64,000 nt of DNA from Linepithema humile (lineage: Eukaryota > Arthropoda > Insecta > Hymenoptera > Formicidae). Position 1 is the stretch's first letter, and each line of letters starts with the position of its first letter. The notes under the pieces were generated by a model, which saw nothing but the letters and a program-made list of their open reading frames with translations, searched no databases and was not told the origin of the DNA. This document shows, piece by piece, positions 35,075 through 49,515 of this stretch. The DNA lies in contig NC_090130.1 in NCBI RefSeq assembly GCF_040581485.1, positions 2,666,001-2,730,000 on the forward strand. The letters run 5' to 3'. The position numbers were made by a program, and so were the translations under genes.

Positions 35075-38000
35075 GTAAGTCGTTTATGATATCTATCGGA
35101 TTGCGCTGTTTTATCTATTTATAGGGCGCCTTCCTGCCTTGTGTTAGAATTATGATGCTCTTATTTTCGCGAGAAATACGGGTCAGCCGACAGTCGGGGA
35201 TTTTTGCGTTGCGCTGCCTCGGAGAAAAGCGCAATTATACGTTTCCGTATACGAGCGTGGTCGGTTATTAAGGGAATATGTACGCTTGCAACGTCCAAAA
35301 AGAATTGTGACCGGAAAGGCGCAACATGCAAATAATAGCGCGACGCGACTCTATTACTTTACATCGCGACAACCTAAAACGTATTAAGGAAAGGGGAAAA
35401 AAAAAACATGTTACGATTTGCAATGCATTTGTATAAATACGCGAGATGCGAGTTGCGAATTCAATTTAAAGGCGCTTAGGAAGACTAGCGGGTTTACATC
35501 CTTTCACCTTTAAATTTTCAAATATTACTACTATTTGCGGTGCGTAATTAGTACCAATATTTGCGGATCAATAAAGGCAGGTCTCTCAAAAAGGTAATAC
35601 GCAATCGTTAATGACTAATTGTGAATTTGTTCGCGATAAATATTTCGCGACTCGAAAATTACTCCGGAATAACTTTTTATGTGAAATAAACGAAAAGGTA
35701 TTTTTGCACGCGTTACTTTGTAGTCTTCATAGAGATTTTAAACGAATTTTTCCCTTTTGCGGAAGAACAAAGGTAAAGAAAAACGAGGTCGACGTTACAT
35801 TAACTTTCATTACGCATGTTTGAACTTTGACACGCTGATATTAGTAATGCGTGAAAAATTAATAGATCATTTACACGCATACTCTCTGTCTCTTTCTCTC
35901 TCACTCACTTTCTAGAAACAATGTTCTCGTAAAACTAATTTCCGCATTCTCGTAAACACGATTCACAACTGCGAACGAACTTCAACATCGGCTATTATGA
36001 AGGGTCGACGAAGAGATTATTCGCACTTTTGGGGTAGTTTGCTTGCTTTAATCTAGCGGCTAAAACCAGAATAAAGTTAATAGTAGACTACTTTCAGTAG
36101 ACTCCAACGGTCGTAATGCTAGCTTTTGAAAAAGATATTTCAAAGGTATTAATGATGATTATCATGTACATATTAGTATACCACACGCCACTAATATAGT
36201 ATAATGTAATCATCATTATCAGTAGTATTTATCAAAATTATTCATTTGCGTGTTTAATTCATTATAAACTACTCTTGCTTCTACAAACATTTACAATTAA
36301 CGTATCTCTTATTACAGAAGTATGATTTGCAATAATCCTGGCAATACGACAAATACAAGTTTCGCTGAAAATAGATGAAAAAGATTTTTTTATCGAGAAT
36401 TATGATAAAGAAAAAAGACGGTAGGGAAAAAAAAAAGCTTGCTCTTTGCGTGCCAAATAATTTTTGCAAACTCTTTCCGTTGCACAATCGTCTAATGAAG
36501 CAATCAGTCATAGCAGCAAAAGTATAAAGTGCACAAAAATGACTAGCGAAACGATTGAAAGTATCCTTTCATCTTCCTTCTCGTCATCCTTCCATTTTTC
36601 GAGCGCATTCGTGTTATGAATACAAGCGTCCTCTTTGCAAGATCGCTCTTTTCCCAGAGAAATTTTACAACCCACCGGCTGAAACTCCCGCTTTTCGACG
36701 GTAGTCCCTACGGCTCGATCGTGAAAAAATCATGGGTTTTTTTTATAATGGAGGGAACGCTCCAGATTTTTAAGTAAGCGTGACTTCAGTGGGCTCGGCC
36801 ACGATATTAAAATGCAACAGTTACTTCGTGGAATTGCGGTTTCCCTGAACTCGTGGCATTTATTTTTTTGCATTTCCGCGGTCAGGCAAAGGAGGAAGCA
36901 GTCTAAATCCGTTGAAATAATTTGCCGATTTTTAAAGCAAAAAAGAACGAGTTTTGAATTGTATATGATTATTATAGAAAAAGATGTTTTATTATATCGT
37001 GCTAAATTATTGAAATAAGATGCAAAAGCATTTTTTAATAAAAATTAGAATATCAGTGTTCACCGAGAAGTTGAGATATTTGTAAAGCTGGCATATACGA
37101 GTCTATAAATGAAAGCGTTCAATATCTAAAAAGGAATGAAATTGATGCTCGATATATGTAAGTAGCACACACGATGCATCGCGATCGATCGTTTGAGATT
37201 ATTCAACTTTGCTAAATCTCAAAGCTGCATACGAAAGTTCAAGGTGTCTTCCTTCAGCACGAACGTCATCTGCATTTTCCATGGTTGCACGGAATATCGA
37301 ATACTCAGTTAAAATTTGTTCGAATTCGTTAAGCGAAGTTGAAAGTTCCATGACGGTGACTTGGTAAATTGCAACGCTAGAACGGGTTCCGATCTTGGTT
37401 TCGTCTGCACTTCGCGATATAAATATCTTCTGCGAGTTTCGCGATCCTTCGCAACAGCGGAAAAACTCGAGATGGCACTTTCATGAAAATAAATAAAATT
37501 GAGAATTAATATTTTTCAAAAATTCTATCGATTTGGTAGAATAAAAACTTTGTTAACGTAAATAAGATCTATAAAGTAAATTAAATAAAAATCTCAGAAA
37601 TTATCATGTCGAAATACTTGTTTACATCAAATTATTACAATAGTATTTTGAAGTTCGATTGAAATTATTATAATCGAGCGCTTCCTGTCTTCACGCGGGA
37701 ATATGCATTCCCGGACAATATTTGCGGATGCGTTCCGAGGTCTCGTTCGGTCTGAGAAGTGCCCTCAGGAACACCATAGCGACATCGCCGAGGTCGATGG
37801 CGGTGGCGACGATATGAGAATGTAGCGCCAACTGCGCGCACGTGTAACAAGGTTTCACGAAGCCGATAGATACCGGCGTTGTGACGCCATTCCCCTAGGA
37901 TTTTAGCAGGCTCGCGGCAGGATAACGAGAGGGGAGATACGGCGAGGAGGCTGCGGCTGCGGATATGACTGAGCAGATAACACGTTTAGCCTCCCTACAG

Positions 38001-41000
38001 ATGGGGATCGTTTAATTGCCCAAATTGATATCGTGTCGCGTTTAGAATCGGCCCATCCTCAGTTCGATCCCTCGCGCACGGGGTGCGATCCCATTAAAAC
38101 GTGCAATTCCCCGTTGTGCATCGAACAAGCCACGGTATTCGGAATATCTCGCCCCTTCTGAAAGCGTTGGTGCGTAAAAAAAAAAAAACCCAGAAAAAGA
38201 AACACCCGACTTAGAAGAATTATAATTACTCGAATTGTATGTTGATGTTGGAGCGGCGTGTCGGCGTAATGTAATTCAGTTTAAATCAAATTGTAAATTA
38301 AATTGCATTTCACGGCAGCCCTCATTCTTTCCCCGTGAAATATTCTCTCGCCTCTTTGTAGCTCTTTGAGTCATCGTGAATGCGCCAACTCGCGAGACAA
38401 AAAATTCCACAAAGTATGCAAAAATGTAACCGCTCCTTCGACACTCTTCTTTTTTAAGGCACCGAGATCTCTCCGGGCGTCATTTGTTATTCTAATATCT
38501 GTGTATCAGACTGGACCAAGCTGGCGCTACGTGGGTTTAAGGTCCGATTTCGCATCCATCAATGTCGGCAGCAATTTTATACATGCTTCGCAGCGGCTTG
38601 CGTGTCAGGGCTTTACGTGTGCGTGTCGCGCGCGCGCGGGACATTTTCCCTCGTTTCGCGGATTTACCGGACTCCACACGCGGAACAATAATTAGCAATA
38701 AATCGCCGCCGGTTGACATGCCGTTGGTTTTTCTTATATTACTTTTCAGAAAAAGAGAGATAGGGAGAGAAAGAGAAAAGATCCAACATTTGCGAGCGGT
38801 AGTTGCCGTTTGATGCAAAAACAATGCGCAAAGCGCATAGCGCGCGTTTAACGAGGTTCGTGCACAAACGCGGTAAATAATACTTATGTAGATCTACTTG
38901 CAGAGTTACATTTGCATGCCGGTCGCATAGCGACGTATTTAACCGAATACTATAATATTATCGTTCTATATAACGCAATGTAATTTCGTATAATATAATA
39001 ATGATCGCTATTATTATTGCATTAAAATAGTACCGAATATTATCGTTACGACTATTTAATAGATGCCGAATGATTATTACGCCGTCTAAATTATACAAAC
39101 CGTCTTTTATTACCAAAATATATGTCCTCGATTTTTACCTATCTGTTTATCGTACAACAACCATTTTATTAATATTATCCTGCTTTATCCGCGACAGAAA
39201 ACGGCTGTGCATGTTCGGAAGGAACTAGGTTCCATCAAATTAAAATATTGACATTGCCATATGCACCGATCGTAATTTCATCGATGCAATCGCCTTCTGT
39301 TTACTTACGGACAGTTTACAGTCCTTGGTTATAGCGCACAGCGTAACTCGGAAAACCCGGGGATTAAACCATAAACCAATATTTGCAATTTCCGTTTAGG
39401 GCCATCAAAAGGTTTCATCGCTGCAAATGGGTAGCGCTACGCAATCCATTTTTTCGATTTTACATCGCGCAACTTATTTACAACGCTCGTTTATTTTAAT
39501 ACAGCGATGGGATGCGCTGTACACCGATAAACCCGACGGACAATAAAACCGTCCGTTTATCTAATAATAAAAATCAATATGCAGACTAAATTATTTAACG
39601 TGGCCAGTTCATTAATGTCAGAAAAAACAAACAGATCAACCTGTAAATTTCCATACTTCGCAAGCTGAAATAACAAGCAACAGCTACAGCTCAGGGCAAT
39701 GCGATTTATCACAGTTCTAACACACCTCTTCGAACTCGATTCGGATTTGATAAATGGGCGTACGTTAGGTACGAGCCATTTGTTTCTCGCAAGAAGTAAA
39801 ATTTTATCTATCAATAACAAACGTTTGTGATTAACAGCGTGTGTTCGGGTTAAATGTCGCTCTTGGGAATATTTCTATTGCTAAACTAAAATGCAAAATT
39901 ACGAATTAACATCGGTGTCGGTAACGCGATAAAAAAATTAACGATATGCTACGTGCTATACGCGATATACATAGTTTTTCACGTGTTCGTAAAAAAAAAT
40001 GCAAACGCCGTCGTGATGTTTTAATCCGAGCGTTGTAGAGAGAGGAAACGTGGCAAAAAAGAAGATTTAATAATAACGCCAGAGCTCGCCACTCACGGAA
40101 GCGAAATTCCTGTATTACGCTTCGTGACGCATACCTCGATATCTTCGGACTGACCGCTTGAACGCTTTGATCGGCGCTCTTGAGTAAACGACATCGTGTT
40201 ACGGGAGCCTTTGTACCGCAGCTTTCATCACCGCGCGCGAGTTTACCAACTGCACTCGATTCCGCATCGACGGCCGTCCATCCCCCGTGTCTATAAACGC
40301 GGCCTCTCTCCCACCGGCAAATGTCCGAGGTAACGAAATATACTGTGCGCGCAATCTGCATTTCGGTTTTGCAATTATCAAACATTCATATTATAATGTT
40401 TGCAGAGAGGTAATCGCAAAGCCTAATTATTCATTAGTACAAATGTAATGGGAGCTATCAATTAAAACTGGATATATCCTCAAATGCAAACGAGATTTCC
40501 GGAAAACTAAACTTCAATGGGAATAAGAATGATCTTATTTATTAGCTATTCGAAATGTGAACCTCTTTTTTTTTCGTTACAAAAATCACAACCATCGGGC
40601 AAGTAAATATTTAGCGATCTGAAAAAAACTTTTACACGTTGCGAAATAAATTTGTTTGAAACTTGCTTTCAAAATTACTCTCTTTTTATAATTTTTAATT
40701 ATTTTCCATAAAAGAATATTTTTCTCTTTCGTATATTACCGCTTTGCAAAGTGTCACGCACTATTCGAATAGTAAGATCAATAGTAAGATAAGATTGAGA
40801 AGAGAACAAAGATACGTATTTCAATTTAACAAATCTTTTACAGCGTCTTGCCGCGCACAAAACGCTACCGCGCGCAGTAACGCGAAGTCCTTCCTCTCCC
40901 TTGAAGATCGATGATCAAAGCAGCAACTTCAGTGGAGTGCCCGCAGGGCTACGAGGCACACGGAGCGTAATACGGAAATTTCGCTTCCGGCTAGAAGCGT

Positions 41001-42387
41001 GCGTGGAACGCGGCGACGACGTGCAAAAAGAGCCGCGCGGAGAACCGCCATTACCGACATTGGCCGCGTGCTGGAATTGTCATCAAGAGATTCGCCTGTG
41101 GCGCTAAAATGTTTTCGCTGGCTGATTTCTGCTCCAGCACTATCATCCATTCTGCGCGCTCTATTCTTCTCTTCTCTCGCGCGCACGATCGCGCCGCTTC
41201 TTTGTTTCGTGTGCGTAGATTGTTGCCATACCCATTTCTCTCTTTGGGATTCTTCCCCTGCTGCCCCGAGCACATTTCCGACAACCTTTCTGGCCGGCGC
41301 CGACACTGCGGCTGCAAGTGGCCCTTCGTGTCGTATTTCTCGATCGCGCTAGACACGTGGTCGTCTTCAAGTTATTATCTGTACCGTTTACTCCCCAACA
41401 TCGCCCACGGCGTTTCGAGATGTACTTGCTCCTTTTTTCACATTATGTCCGGTTTAATTGCTATTGATATCGATATTTGTAAAGGCAACATGACAAAAGA
41501 AATGGTTTATAAACAACAACCTGTTATTATTTGTTGAATTCAATATCAGAATCTTTATTGTATCAAACTGTATTTAATTAAAATCAAAATTTCTGAAAAT
41601 TTGAAATCTTATTATCGCATTTATACTTTGTCTCATCTGTGTGAAAAAATTCTATAATTTTACTCGCTTATTGTGTATAAGTATTTAGGTAAAGAAATGC
41701 GATATTAATATCTAAAATCGCAAATATTTCGACTGTTAATTGTGATCTTAATTAAATGTATGAAAATTGAACACGTCTGATATTAAATTCGATAAATAAT
41801 ACCAGCGTATTTTTTAATGAGATGCGTGGACGAGAATATTTACGAAATTAAAGGTAATCAAATGCTGCACTCCTAACTAACGCTTTCAACTATCGATGTA
41901 ATTTACAAACGCGATTCCCGGTAAACTCGCGTACCAATTTCCATGCATACTAAATCGCGCTTCAAAGTTCACGGATAAGTTCGGCGCCTCGCCTCCGACA
42001 TTCCGTCGCAGCATATCCGGCGAATTATTAATCGTATAACGCACGTGGCGCGAGCGCGCTCGATTCGACGATGTGTATCGACACATCGCGAATTTTCGGC
42101 CGATTACACACGCCGAAACAAATTCCGTTTGCGTTTGTGCGAGGGGTACCGACGTGCAGGTGAAAGACGGAGTCGGTAGTGTCGCGCTCGTAATTACGCC
42201 TCGTTCAACTAGTTTCACAGTTCGTCGCAATTTCGCCGATCGGCTGTCGTACTCTGTGCAAACAACGTTTTGCAACGGACATTCGACGTGTAGTCCATTC
42301 GCACGATATTCGCTTTTCGATTTCGATGCTGCCGAAATTAAGGACGGGCCCGCGTATTCATGGAAGCGCTGATTCTGAAAATTCCAT

Positions 42388-42466
42388 TCAAAATTCCATT
42401 CCGATCAAATATTCCGTTGGGCAGCGAACAGAGCAAGATTCTTGATAAATTCTTGATAAATATTTT
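42388..42466 (+). repeat. Two adjacent short duplications
   Basis: AAAATTCCATTC is repeated in tandem and, about 45 bp on, ATTCTTGATAA is repeated in tandem. They look like replication-slippage products in AT-rich DNA. Confidence 0.6.
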
Positions 42467-44593
42467 TAATTTACATTGTTCGCCAAGAAAAAAAAGTTGA
42501 CGTCTAAAGTATTCGGATATTCGATCGTTTCGTAAAACAAATTGAGTCCGTGAGTTTCAAAAATTACAGAATCGAATGTAGCACGTGTGCGACGATGGGC
42601 AGCAGCGTCTCTTTTCTGGCTAGATTTCTTTCAGCTTTCCCGTGCCTGTTATTTTGCAATACGTGCACGGCTCTCCGCGTCAGCATTCGCGTCCTACCGG
42701 AAGCATGGACCCGGCTGTCTCCCTCTCGCCGCTTCCCGATGCAGCTGCCGCCAGGAACACCGGCGTAGGTCGTTCCTGCCGTTGCTCGGTTCGTTTGAAA
42801 CTCTCGTCAGGCGAGAACGAAATTGTCCGTTAGCTCCGGTCTCGTCGTTTTATCGTTTACGTTCGCACAGGGCGACCTCGATCCCAGCAAAGGACGCTAA
42901 AGGCGTGATAGCTGCAACTAGGTCGCTTTTATATGGCCTTTAAACTACAACCGTCAGTTTGGGATTATTAAACGTACAATCTTTTTTGTATATATTTCAT
43001 ACGTCTTTATATTTCGCAATGTATTCGACGGACACACGCTCATTCTTCTGATTTTGCAAAAATGCAATGCTTGGCAATTAGTTCACACGTCGCACATCTG
43101 ATTCGATTTTAATCTGACGAATCACCGAGAGTAGCAAGTTGTAGGAATTAGTGATAATTTTACAAAAACGAAAAGCATTTAAAGTAAATTTTTCACGCCG
43201 GGGCAATTAACGGATGGATATGTCGCGTGGATCAATTTCTTGCCGCACATGTCGAGACTGTCGCAGGTAAGCGCGCTGGCTGACCATCTTTCGACCGTAT
43301 CTACTTAAATCCGAATTGCTGCGACTGTTATAAATTGGAGCTGCGATGCAATTTTAATGAGACGTCAGTGTTTTGCAAAACAATTACCGTCGATTAGACA
43401 AAAATTAATTTATTCAACAACGAATCACAAATCACTTTTTAATTGATATAAAAAAATATAGCTCTGTTGAAATATTACCGATGTAATATATTTTGCGCTA
43501 ATCAGCGCTATTTAGATATTCTTATCTTGGCGCGGAAAATAAAGTTATCGCGACTACGTTATCGCACTACGCTTTGAAATATTTTACCATGGAGGTTTAA
43601 GTAGCGAATCGTTTGACTTTGTGATTTTCACAGTGACGATAGTCATGGCAGGGTGTGGTCGAACACGGTCAAGCATATATCAACGTATAATTAGTCGAGC
43701 GACGCCAGGGTCGATATTAACTTCATCTCGTGCGACCTTTTCACGGAAACGGCGACTCGAAACGAGGAAACTTGATGAAAATCACAACGTCGCCGGATCT
43801 CTGCGACTAATAAAGCGCGATGTTTGCGGTATGAATTCGCCTAATCGAGATCACTTTGATTTCTGGCGTACGAGAGGGGACTTCCATACGCGTCGGAGCA
43901 CGCGGATGCTGGAAAACATGCCCGGTCGCCGGCATACGCCATTGCATCTCGTCTGTTTGCAAATTTCGTAATTTCATTGGTACGTGTCCGGGATGCGAGA
44001 TAGTCGCAATATTGGCCCGAGCGTGACGCACAATATAGGCGCGTCTAAATATCGCACGCAACGTGTTTGCCGCCGGAATTTATTATAAACCGTCGCATCG
44101 GAATATCGTGACGTGCCCGCTATGCATCCGCAGTGACACGCGCATTGGATATTTTGTCGCGCGCGCTCGCCGTTTCGTGTCGAAATTGTGCCCCGCTTTC
44201 ATATCTTGAAGGATATTTGAATGTTGACGTCATATATAGCTACGTATACAGTTAAAATCTCCGCTATCGCGCTGTGACATCGTGCGTAATATACCGGAAA
44301 AGTAAATGGATACGATTGCATTTAACTTTCAGATTTATGACAGCTGTATAGTTTGACGGCAATTTTCATCGAATGTGAATTGCACGTCAAACGCGCGGAG
44401 AATTCATTCAGCGACTCCTCGAAAAGTGGAGTCGCCAAAGTGTCGCGGGTAAAAGAAAGGATCGTAGGACATTAAAGGACCCAATCAAGTTCAAGGCCAT
44501 TTCCCGGCGCATTCTCGAGGAGTTTCCCGAAGGATCTCGGTCAATGGGGTGGCTCCCGTTTTCGGGAATGCTCGTGGCGCGGCGCCGAGGCTA

Positions 44594-44690
44594 ATGGAGT
44601 TCTCCAGTTCTCGCAAACGACGGGACAAAGCCGTCTCGGAAACTTTGGTGAACGCGCGTATCGCGTCAAAGCCGCCATTACAACGGAGAA
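44594..44690 (+). CDS. Possible first coding exon, basic N-terminus
   Basis: ATG at 44594 opens 32 codons plus one base (MEFSSSRKRRDKAVSETLVN then ARIASKPPLQRR) ending at the donor GAA|GTAAGA. The product is basic with a bipartite-like Arg/Lys cluster (RKRR) and no hydrophobic segment. The frame is open further upstream from 44549 without another ATG, so an internal exon is possible too. The start context is poor (C at -3). A single good donor is the main support. Confidence 0.18.
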
Positions 44691-46525
44691 GTAAGAACTG
44701 CCGCGCTATGAACCGAACCGCCGCTAATTGGCTCTTACGCCTTACATATTAATGTTACCTAGATGCGATCTGTTCCGATTCGAGTGTCGAACTTGCTGGC
44801 TCAAGTTTAATGCGACGCGCAAAGCTATCGTCGTCGAATCGAATTCCAACTTTGATGCTCGCTTCGCCGATCATTACGACATCGCAAAGTTCGAATCATC
44901 TACGTGCCCTGACTCGGTATCCTCGAATATTTCTCGGGAGACGCCAGCCAATCTTTTATACGTTCTATCGAATTCTAGTGTATAATTTTAAAGGGATTAA
45001 GAAATCAACGAGCGCTTTTCTCATCCAGGCTTCGCTCTTCTGAGATATAAAATTAGCAGGGAGAAAGTGCTTTTTCCAATTTCGCTGAAAAGATTCAAAA
45101 ATATTAAAAATTATTTATGCGCGTCGGAGAATTCAACATTGAATCGGCCTTGGAAAGCGGATCTCTCTTTCCCCAGTTTTCCGCTGACATCGGTCTTGAT
45201 TCCGCAGCTCCTCCGCATCGCCGCGCTCAAGGTCGATACGCCGGGACCGCGCGCGTCTCTCCGGAGGAATATCGAGCAGTTGTCCCCTATCAGCGGCAGC
45301 TACAGCGTAGCAGCTGCAGTATTCCAAAGATCGCGGAATAAAACGCTGAAGGCGCGAGAAAGGAGGAGCGTGATGTGCGGACAACAGAGGTGCACGGCGA
45401 AGGGTGAGGGGGGAGGGGGGGGGGAAGGGAGAAGAGTACGCGGAGTGCCATCGAGAGGCCTCGTCGCTGAGAAAACATCGATGCTGCATTTACGTGGAGA
45501 ATATTCCTGGGTAACCCTGCATCCGTGGGACACGAGCGAGCAGACGGGCGGAGGGGGGGGGGGAAGGCCGGCGGGAGCGAATAGGATAGAGAAGGAAACG
45601 GAAGGCGGGAAAGGGAGACGCGATATCGGCAGCTTGCTGGCAGCTATATCGAGTTACGCTCCGGCGCCTATCTATCCGCCAGCTCTTCGAATCTCTCACC
45701 ACGGCTCTCTCCAGCTTCCTCGTACGTCCACCCGCCGTTCCCCTCCATCCGTCGCTCTCACCCCCGCCCCTGCGTATTTTATATCGGACGACAACGTTTT
45801 CGGAATATACCGACAACAGCCACCGGTGTTGCCACCGTCGCTCGTACGTTTCGGCTGATACAAACGCAAGGTTTGCAATCGGTCGTGGTGGAGATAGAAC
45901 GAACGGTTTAAAACAGAACTTGTTTTCCGCGAGCATCGCGCGATGCGAAATACCCGTGCGGCGGGGGGGGGGGGGGAGTTGTGAAAATTTGAAGATACGG
46001 ATTCTACGAAATGTGCTTATTCAAACAGCGAAATATAAAAGTAGTTAAATAAACAGAAAGAACATTTTTTTTATTCTGCGCTCCGGACCGACAAGATCTC
46101 AATCAATTAAGATAATAAAACGTAAGAGAAATGTCTCTCGGCGAATGAAAGCCGAGCTGACTATCGAATAATCGCGAAAAGAATGCTTGAATGGGTAAAA
46201 TCTGGGAAATTCCTTCACAGTGGCTATCGATATAAGTCAGGACGGCACGTAGCCGTAAATGTCGGGAATTCAGCATCGGCGGCCGAAATTGACATTCGAA
46301 AGCCGACTTTCTGGAAAGGGATCTGATCTGAAACGCCCGCCAGCTGCCGCAGATCCGTGCTTTCCCTTCAATTCCTCCTCCCATGATCCACCGCCTCGTT
46401 TCCGCCGCGGTAATCACGGAAACGGGATTTGAAATTCGAGGCTCCCGTTAATGGTCGGTGACACTCGTTCGTCGTTTGTGCGATAATCGGATCGAAATTC
46501 GAAGGACGACCTACCATTTCTATTC

Positions 46526-46559
46526 TTCTTTTTTTTTCGTTCTTTTTTTTTTTTTTTTA
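46526..46559 (+). repeat. T-rich run interrupted once
   Basis: Nine T's, then CG, then a longer run of about 16 T's ending before ATCG. Confidence 0.9.
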
Positions 46560-47902
46560 TCGAAACCGAAAGACCGTTGCGCCAACGTCATTGGCTTTGT
46601 CCGACAATCAAAAATAACGACCCTTCCTTTCTGTTCGTTTTGCGACGAAATTTAATACGTTAGCGTTCAGTCAGCAACTGAATGTGACAGATGAAGGCAA
46701 TTGAGAAAAATAATACTACTTTGCGTACGTGGTATTTCTAATATTTCGATTCTCGCGCACGGACAATTCACAGTACATTGAATTCTTTCGGCAAAAATTA
46801 GAATCCGCACGCGTATCAAGCGGGCTATCTCGGGGGAGTAAACAAGCGCGGTAAACAGGACCTTGATGACACGAGTCAATATCGATCAGCGTTCGGTTTA
46901 CATCCTGTTTACCCTCGCTACACGCTCCGTAGAGCACGCGCCGGGTGGCGGCGGTCGGCGCCGATTTCTGTCCGGGCACGGAACGAGAGCTGATAAATTA
47001 ATGCATTAATTAATTGCGAGCCGACGGAGGTGATGCGACGCCCGATGCGCGGCGCGATTCAACGAGGGGATCGTATCCCTGATACAGGCTGACGGGCATC
47101 ACGCGCAGCTGTCCGAGTTATCCCGGAATTATGCTAGCCTGCGTGAACCTGTCCGCGAATGGCGGCCTCCAGTCGGTTCGCGTGCGTGGCACGTCCGCGT
47201 AGATAGCAACTGTCTCGCGTCGCCGACGTGTTCTGCTCGCTGACACGTAGTAACCGTCGCACACGATGCGCTGTGATGCGCCGATGCGTGCTCGCGCGTG
47301 TACTGTTCCGGACGAATATGCGCCCGCCGCCCGCTGCACCTCCGGCGATGAGAAACGGGTGGAATCATGAATGTCCGATGCGTGCTTCCCAACGACATGG
47401 TTTGCGAAACCACCCGCCGAACTCGTCCGACGCTGTTTCGGGAAATTGGAACAATGCGAAGATACTGCGAAAGGATAAATTTTATTTTAGCGTTAATCTA
47501 TCAAAGTGACGGCGGTTGTTCGCACATGTGTTTTTCGCGTATATCCGCATCGCTTTTCGCTTGTAAATTCGTTGCAAAAGAACTTTCTGCATTCAAAGCT
47601 GACAAGCGTACCGATTCCACTGTATAAACATTGCGTATCCCATCGATGTAATCCTATAGTGACTGCTATCGTTTACCCGCGCTACTCCAGCAAAATTCGC
47701 GAATTCCACTTGTAAAAATGTTCTGTATTCAGCGACGGTAGTCAATCTCGTCCCGTTGAGTAAATATTATTCCTGTCGGTCTCGTCGCGCTCTATCAGAT
47801 TCGGCCTCATTCGAGGAATTCCCATCCGGGTGATTTTTTTAGTTGCCGCGGCATTAAGAATGTAAATGGAATTCGAGATTGCCGGTCAATCCGCGAACGC
47901 GT

Positions 47903-47930
47903 GCTCTCTCTCTCTCTCTCTCTCTCTCTC
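47903..47930 (+). repeat. (CT)n microsatellite
   Basis: Fourteen CT units between GCG-rich flanks. Confidence 0.9.
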
Positions 47931-48709
47931 GTCGATAACGCACCTATATACGTGCGTATCCCAGTCACACAGGTGGCTGTCACGCACGCCCGACGCGTCT
48001 TCGTGTTCGCCCCGTGCTCGCATATTGCGTGCAACCAGGCCTGGGTGCGTTCGGGTGCACTCATGAATGTCCGATACGCGCTTTGAGGAACCGCTGCGAC
48101 CGCGGCAGGAACGCACTGCGAGAAGGGGGACACGCAGGTTCATATGCTCCGGAGGTAAATAGTGTGCAGCAGCGGTAACGGCGGCGGCGAGGGGGGGAAA
48201 AGCTGACGGCGAAATTCGCAGCCGTGTTCATGATGGGATTTGACAGCGTTACCGTAGATTTTGTACGCCGCGGCTTGCTGCCTCGGATAAACAGTGACGC
48301 GATGTACTCTCTACGTCGGCTGCCTTTTTCGGTGCATTAAGCCCTTGTGCTATGAGATTTATCTCGATCGACGTGAGTGTTTTTGTTTACGATCGCAATA
48401 TAACTTTACGTAGAATATTTGGCGATAAAAAAAAAAACTTCGAGTGATCACGTGCTCGAGACGGATATTTCGCGATTCAAAGCAATTGGACGTAAAATAA
48501 ACAAATCTTGTAAAATATTTCGAAAGTGTTTAGCGCGAAATGCAATTTTTAACGTAACGCAAAGATGCAGGTTTCCCTCTAATTTTATTACACTTTACGA
48601 TTTCCACGTCTCGCATCCGTCGACGGTATCCGCATGAAGTATTCCTTTTACCCTGCATCGTACTTGTTCCCGTGTAATCGGCGGTACCCGGTTCTGGTTA
48701 GGCAAGGCA

Positions 48710-48778
48710 GTGTTAACAAGCTTTACGTAAGCAACGGTGCAAGCAACTACCAACCGCGGTGACATCAAAGAGAATCCG
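48710..48778. repeat. Diverged direct repeat, unit A
   Basis: This unit shares GTGTTAACAA, TAAGCAA, TGCAAGCAA and ATCAAAGAGAATCC, in the same order and spacing, with unit B at 49364-49432. About 70 percent of aligned positions match, and weaker similarity continues for a few tens of bases downstream. It is not a microsatellite. Confidence 0.7.
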
Positions 48779-49363
48779 TATTCTCCGTCCTGATCCATCG
48801 CCGGTAGAACAACTCGCGTAGCGAGCCAGACCAATAAAGCAATATCGAAGAACTGCGTTAACATTGTCGATAGCGAAGTGATTTCCGCAAATCGATGAAA
48901 CGGTCTAATTTAAAAGAGTTTGCCGTTTCCAAAGTCGCGCTGTGAAAAAGCGAATTCCCGACGAAATATTCGACGGTGGACGAGGATAAAATTTTTTTAC
49001 GATTGTGCAAGTTTTCGTCACTATGTATTACTCACACAAATTCGTCAATTTATATCTCGACTATTCTAATTAAACATTCTTCGTAAGGCACGTGCATTGA
49101 GAGAAATTATTGAAACAAATAAATATAATTTAACGAAATATAAATTATTTTCTTATTATATTCTGAGTACGTTTCAACTGACTTTCGAAATACGAAAACA
49201 TTGTTTTCCTTCTTTGTATATTTCTTTGCTTATAACAGAGCGGCAGCTTATGCAGCAATTAAGCAAATGTATTGCTGCTAATATCCTTCCATATTTCATT
49301 GGATGCATCATGCACGATGTCCTACACTCAGCACAACGATACCCTTCAGGCTTTAAGTGATTC

Positions 49364-49432
49364 GTGTTAACAAACATTGCATAAGCAATATGCAAGCAAT
49401 TGAGTGCCGACGATGGGATCAAAGAGAATCCC
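49364..49432. repeat. Diverged direct repeat, unit B
   Basis: The partner of unit A, 654 bp away in the same orientation. The last block also forms a local hairpin (GGGAT-CAAAGAGA-ATCCC) that unit A lacks. The best nucleotide alignment of A and B needs two compensating one-base gaps in the middle, which argues against a shared protein-coding frame even though both units lie in minus-strand ORFs. Confidence 0.7.
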
Positions 49433-49515
49433 TGATTTTCCAACGGACTCATCAGCGATGACCCTCCGGAGTACCCTTCTGCTTAATATCTAACAAGTAA
49501 CGCTCAAGAGACTGT

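Larger units (their letters stand above)
35075..48709. other. Long spacer, few signals
   Basis: AT-rich sequence alternates with moderate GC patches (40.9-41.4, 42.0-42.9, 43.6-44.1, 45.1-45.9, 46.9-48.3 kb). A very good donor CAG|GTAAGC at 43266 has no acceptor upstream of it. The 45.1-45.9 kb patch holds the longest ORF of the window, rich in simple repeats. Confidence 0.5.

Noticed and set aside
38060..38090. GTTCGATCCC resembling a tRNA T-arm
   Set aside because: No acceptor stem, D-arm or anticodon arm can be built around it.
41886..42372. Overlapping ORFs of 129 (minus) and 99 (plus) codons
   Set aside because: They occupy the same DNA on opposite strands with equally natural-looking composition, which shows that openness here is not informative.
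43206..43265. Open stretch before the near-consensus donor CAG|GTAAGC
   Set aside because: There is no acceptor upstream and no suitable ATG, so a lone donor is not enough.
45067..45858. Longest ORF of the window (about 263 codons, plus strand)
   Set aside because: It opens with GTG rather than ATG, is built partly from G-run and purine repeats, has long open frames on the opposite strand over the same span, and shows no domain or splice support.
49425..49455. CTGATGAGTCC on the minus strand, resembling a hammerhead ribozyme core
   Set aside because: The required GAAA box after a paired stem II is not in place; similarity is limited to the first core box.
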